Source: UBA6165 sp044233745 (GTDB lineage: Bacteria; Bacteroidota; Bacteroidia; Flavobacteriales_D; Crocinitomicaceae). Taken from it: DNA of 26,475 nt. Position 1 is the first letter of the stretch, and each line of letters opens with the position of its first letter. The position numbers were made by a program, and so were the translations under genes. Below the pieces are notes generated by a model. That model did not search any database. It saw only the letters and a list, made by a program, of their open reading frames with translations, and had not been told where the DNA came from. Shown in pieces: positions 24,888-26,475 of the stretch. Where the stretch lies: assembly GCA_044233745.1 (NCBI GenBank), contig JBIIJN010000033.1, forward strand, positions 1 to 26,475, read 5' to 3'.

Positions 24888-25703
24888 ATGAACCAATTTG
24901 AAACGAACACGAAAATTGTTTTCGGCTACCCTATTTTGCTTCTCATTTTTATGTGGAGTATACAGCTTTTGGATTACAGCTCCAGCTTTGAATTTTTCGA
25001 ATTGGGTATTCTGCCTAGAAAAGCATCGGGATTATTGGGAATCTTGAGTTCCCCTTTTATTCACAGCGCCAACGACATCAAGCATATATTGAGCAATTCA
25101 GCACCCATATTTGTGTTGCTGGCAAGTTTGATTTATTTTTATAAGGAAATCGCTTTGAAAGTGGTGCTCATTGTTTGGTTGGGCGGTGGACTGCTCACAT
25201 GGATTTATGCCCGTGAGAGTTACCACATTGGTATGAGTGGTGTGATATATGGTCTTACAGGTTTTCTTTTTGCCTCTGGTGCCATCCGTAAATATAAGCC
25301 ACTGATGGGACTTTCCTTATTCGTCGTATTTTTATATGGCAGTTTGATTTGGGGCATATTTCCTTTAGAAACCAAAGTGTCGTGGGAAGGACATTTATCT
25401 GGATTAATTCTCGGTGTGCTCTCAGCGGTGATATACCGCAAAGAAGGTCCGCAGCAACCTAAATTTCGCTATGAAATAGAAAAAGAAATGGGTATAGAAC
25501 CCATTAACTATGAACAAATTTGGCGAGAAGCACAAATTGCTCAGGACTTTTCAAACAATGAAAACCATGGAGAAGCCAGAGAATCATCTCAAAATGCCAC
25601 CCTGCGCAACACAACGTTCAGCTATTATTTGACAGCAAAATCTGAAGAAGAGCATAAGGATGAGCAAAAAAAATCCCCCGATGCAAACACATCGAGGGAC
25701 TGA
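24888..25703 (+). CDS. Rhomboid family intramembrane serine protease
   Basis: A 271-residue membrane protein that fits the rhomboid family. It has six predicted membrane helices (starting at about residues 10, 55, 75, 115, 140 and 168). The catalytic Ser117 lies in HIGMSGVIYG and the catalytic His169 in WEGHLSG, at the right spacing for the Ser-His dyad. The ATG at 24888 is preferred; the frame opens earlier only with a TTG (24873). A hydrophilic tail of about 75 residues follows the last helix, longer than in small bacterial rhomboids, and is rich in Glu, Asn and Lys. Rhomboids cut substrates within or next to the membrane; the substrate is unknown. It lies 52 bases after the third WSEWS/PKD gene, and a link is only a guess. 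Its last codons also encode the terminator of the convergent yceI-like gene. Confidence 0.9.
   Translation: MNQFETNTKIVFGYPILLLIFMWSIQLLDYSSSFEFFELGILPRKASGLLGILSSPFIHSANDIKHILSNSAPIFVLLASLIYFYKEIALKVVLIVWLGGGLLTWIYARESYHIGMSGVIYGLTGFLFASGAIRKYKPLMGLSLFVVFLYGSLIWGIFPLETKVSWEGHLSGLILGVLSAVIYRKEGPQQPKFRYEIEKEMGIEPINYEQIWREAQIAQDFSNNENHGEARESSQNATLRNTTFSYYLTAKSEEEHKDEQKKSPDANTSRD
25666..25699 (-). terminator. Rho-independent terminator of the YceI-like gene
   Basis: On the minus strand the RNA reads UCCCUCGAUG, loop UGUUUG, CAUCGGGGGA, followed by eight U residues. This gives ten pairs, one being a G-U wobble that forms only on this strand, plus a perfect U-tract, so it terminates transcription of the 25729-26325 gene, ending about 30 bases after its stop codon. 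The whole structure lies inside the last codons of the rhomboid gene on the other strand. Confidence 0.8.
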
Positions 25704-25728
25704 TTAACAAGCCTATAATTCGAATTTA

Positions 25729-26325
25729 TTACTTCTTAAATTCTGTGTAAACGTCAATGTTGATCTTTGGAGAAACAAATTCACCTTCTCCACCAAGGCC
25801 TTCCATTTTGAAAGCTGAAAAATCCAATTCAAATCCGCCAGAAAGTGATATCCCCGTATCATCCATGGTGAAAGTCATTGGCACATCAAAAGGCATATCG
25901 ATTCCCTTTAATGTCAACACACCTTGAACATTGCCATCTTTTGAATCTGTGATAACTACCTTTGCAGTAGGGAACTTTGCAACATTGAAATAATCTTCGC
26001 TTTTCAAGTGACCTTCAAGTTCCAAAGCTTGTTCCTCACCGAAAGGCGCGTTCATTTCCTTGATGCTGTTCATGTTCAATTCAAACTCACCACCAACAAC
26101 TGCTCCGTCAACTACGCTGATTGAACCGCTGTTGAAAGTCAATTGACCTTCATGACTGTGGTCCAAATTGCCATCTTTGATGTAATCTCCAAACCAAAGC
26201 ACGTCTGAATTGTCTACGATCAACTGATAAACTTCAGCGTTTTGTTCTTCTGTAGCGTTTTCTGATGAACAGCTGTACAATCCAATGGTAGCAATACCAA
26301 GTGCGAAAAATCCTAATTTCTTCAT
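25729..26325 (-). CDS. YceI-like domain lipoprotein
   Basis: A 198-residue protein with a lipoprotein signal (MKKLGFFALGIATIGLYSC, lipobox ending at Cys19) and a Ser/Glu/Asn-rich linker. From about residue 32 it has a YceI-like beta-barrel domain: VDNSDVLWFGDYIKDG, then HSHEGQLTF, VVGGEFELNMNSI, LEGHLKSEDYFNVAKFPTA, and the final FSAFKMEGLGGEGEFVS strand region. YceI-family proteins bind long lipids or isoprenoids (as in the polyisoprenoid-binding TT1927b) and are usually periplasmic; here a lipid anchor probably holds it to a membrane. The real ligand is unknown. A TACGTTTG box lies 38 bases upstream of the start codon and a clear terminator lies downstream, so it is a single-gene transcription unit. 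Confidence 0.9.
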   Translation of the reverse strand: MKKLGFFALGIATIGLYSCSSENATEEQNAEVYQLIVDNSDVLWFGDYIKDGNLDHSHEGQLTFNSGSISVVDGAVVGGEFELNMNSIKEMNAPFGEEQALELEGHLKSEDYFNVAKFPTAKVVITDSKDGNVQGVLTLKGIDMPFDVPMTFTMDDTGISLSGGFELDFSAFKMEGLGGEGEFVSPKINIDVYTEFKK

Positions 26326-26362
26326 AATGAATAATTTTAATGTTATATTATTTGACTATTCG

Positions 26363-26370
26363 CAAACGTA
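26363..26370 (-). promoter_or_regulatory. Promoter -7 box (TACGTTTG) of the YceI-like gene
   Basis: On the minus strand this reads TACGTTTG, a perfect TAnnTTTG match, 37 bases before the ATG at 26325. No good TTG lies 19 bases upstream, so the -33 part is weak. Transcription would start near 26356. Confidence 0.45.
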
Positions 26371-26426
26371 CCACTAAAATTTGAATATTGAATCTAATTC
26401 TCAATTTAAAGCATTGATTTATATAG

Positions 26427-26453
26427 ATTTCTCCGTGTTTCACACGTCGAAAT
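26427..26453. repeat. REP-like symmetric hairpin at the right edge
   Basis: The sequence can fold as ATTTC (26427-26431), a TC bulge, CGTGT (26434-26438), loop TTC, ACACG (26442-26446), a TC bulge and GAAAT (26449-26453). Both arms are perfect and both bulges are TC. Sequences of the type AGATTTCTCC...TCGAAATGACA are, from memory, common dispersed repeats in Bacteroidota intergenic regions; copy number here was not checked. It is downstream of nothing yet visible and 102 bases upstream of the YceI-like gene. Confidence 0.55.
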
Positions 26454-26475
26454 GACAGACTAAGAAGAGGGGGAG

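Overview
The window looks like a piece of a Bacteroidota chromosome, most likely from the order Flavobacteriales. The signs are five predicted Type IX secretion (T9SS) cargo proteins (two with a type A and three with a type B/CHU_C C-terminal signal), lipoproteins with Bacteroidota-style signal peptides, Bacteroidota-only families (choice-of-anchor B, DUF6495, DUF7948/SBBP), and several matches to the Bacteroidota promoter pattern TTG-N19-TAnnTTTG instead of E. coli-like boxes. The lineage below order level cannot be told from sequence reading alone. No rRNA, tRNA, CRISPR or intact insertion sequence was seen. No gap between genes exceeds about 180 bases.

Layout. Bases 1-1385 (+): the end of an outer-membrane beta-barrel protein, then a lipoprotein of unknown function. 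1392-3451 (-): mtaB (tRNA methylthiotransferase) and radC, with a good promoter in front of radC. 3570-4952 (+): a secreted LVIVD/choice-of-anchor B protein. 4956-5084 (-): a 129-base relic of a RhuM-family gene squeezed between two intact genes. 5101-5592 (-): a YfcE-like metallophosphoesterase. 5645-6905 (+): meaB and a small S4 RNA-binding protein that overlaps it. 6973-8053 (-): a SUFU-domain gene and a DUF6495 gene that overlap. 8054-9615: a serine hydrolase gene on an apparent insert, with a structured inverted-repeat element on its downstream side.

9616-17681 (-): a 1301-residue receptor-type adenylate cyclase that also carries a C-terminal phosphodiesterase-like HD domain, sitting 9 bases downstream of a ferritin gene; further upstream lies a 1153-residue T9SS protein with a seven-repeat SBBP propeller. 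17777-24835 (+): three head-to-tail paralogues encoding secreted PKD-repeat proteins with the same Cys-rich N-terminal domain, which carries a WSEWS motif like that of cytokine receptors. 24888-25703 (+): a rhomboid protease. 25729-26325 (-): a YceI-like lipoprotein whose terminator lies inside the 3' end of the rhomboid gene. The right edge holds a REP-like hairpin.

The two most unusual items are the single-chain sensor/cyclase/PDE-like fusion, which appears to hold both synthesis and breakdown of a cyclic nucleotide and is probably co-transcribed with ferritin, and the tandem family of secreted WSEWS/PKD proteins. Most other genes are ordinary chromosomal genes. All functions are read from motifs and remembered family features; no database search was run.
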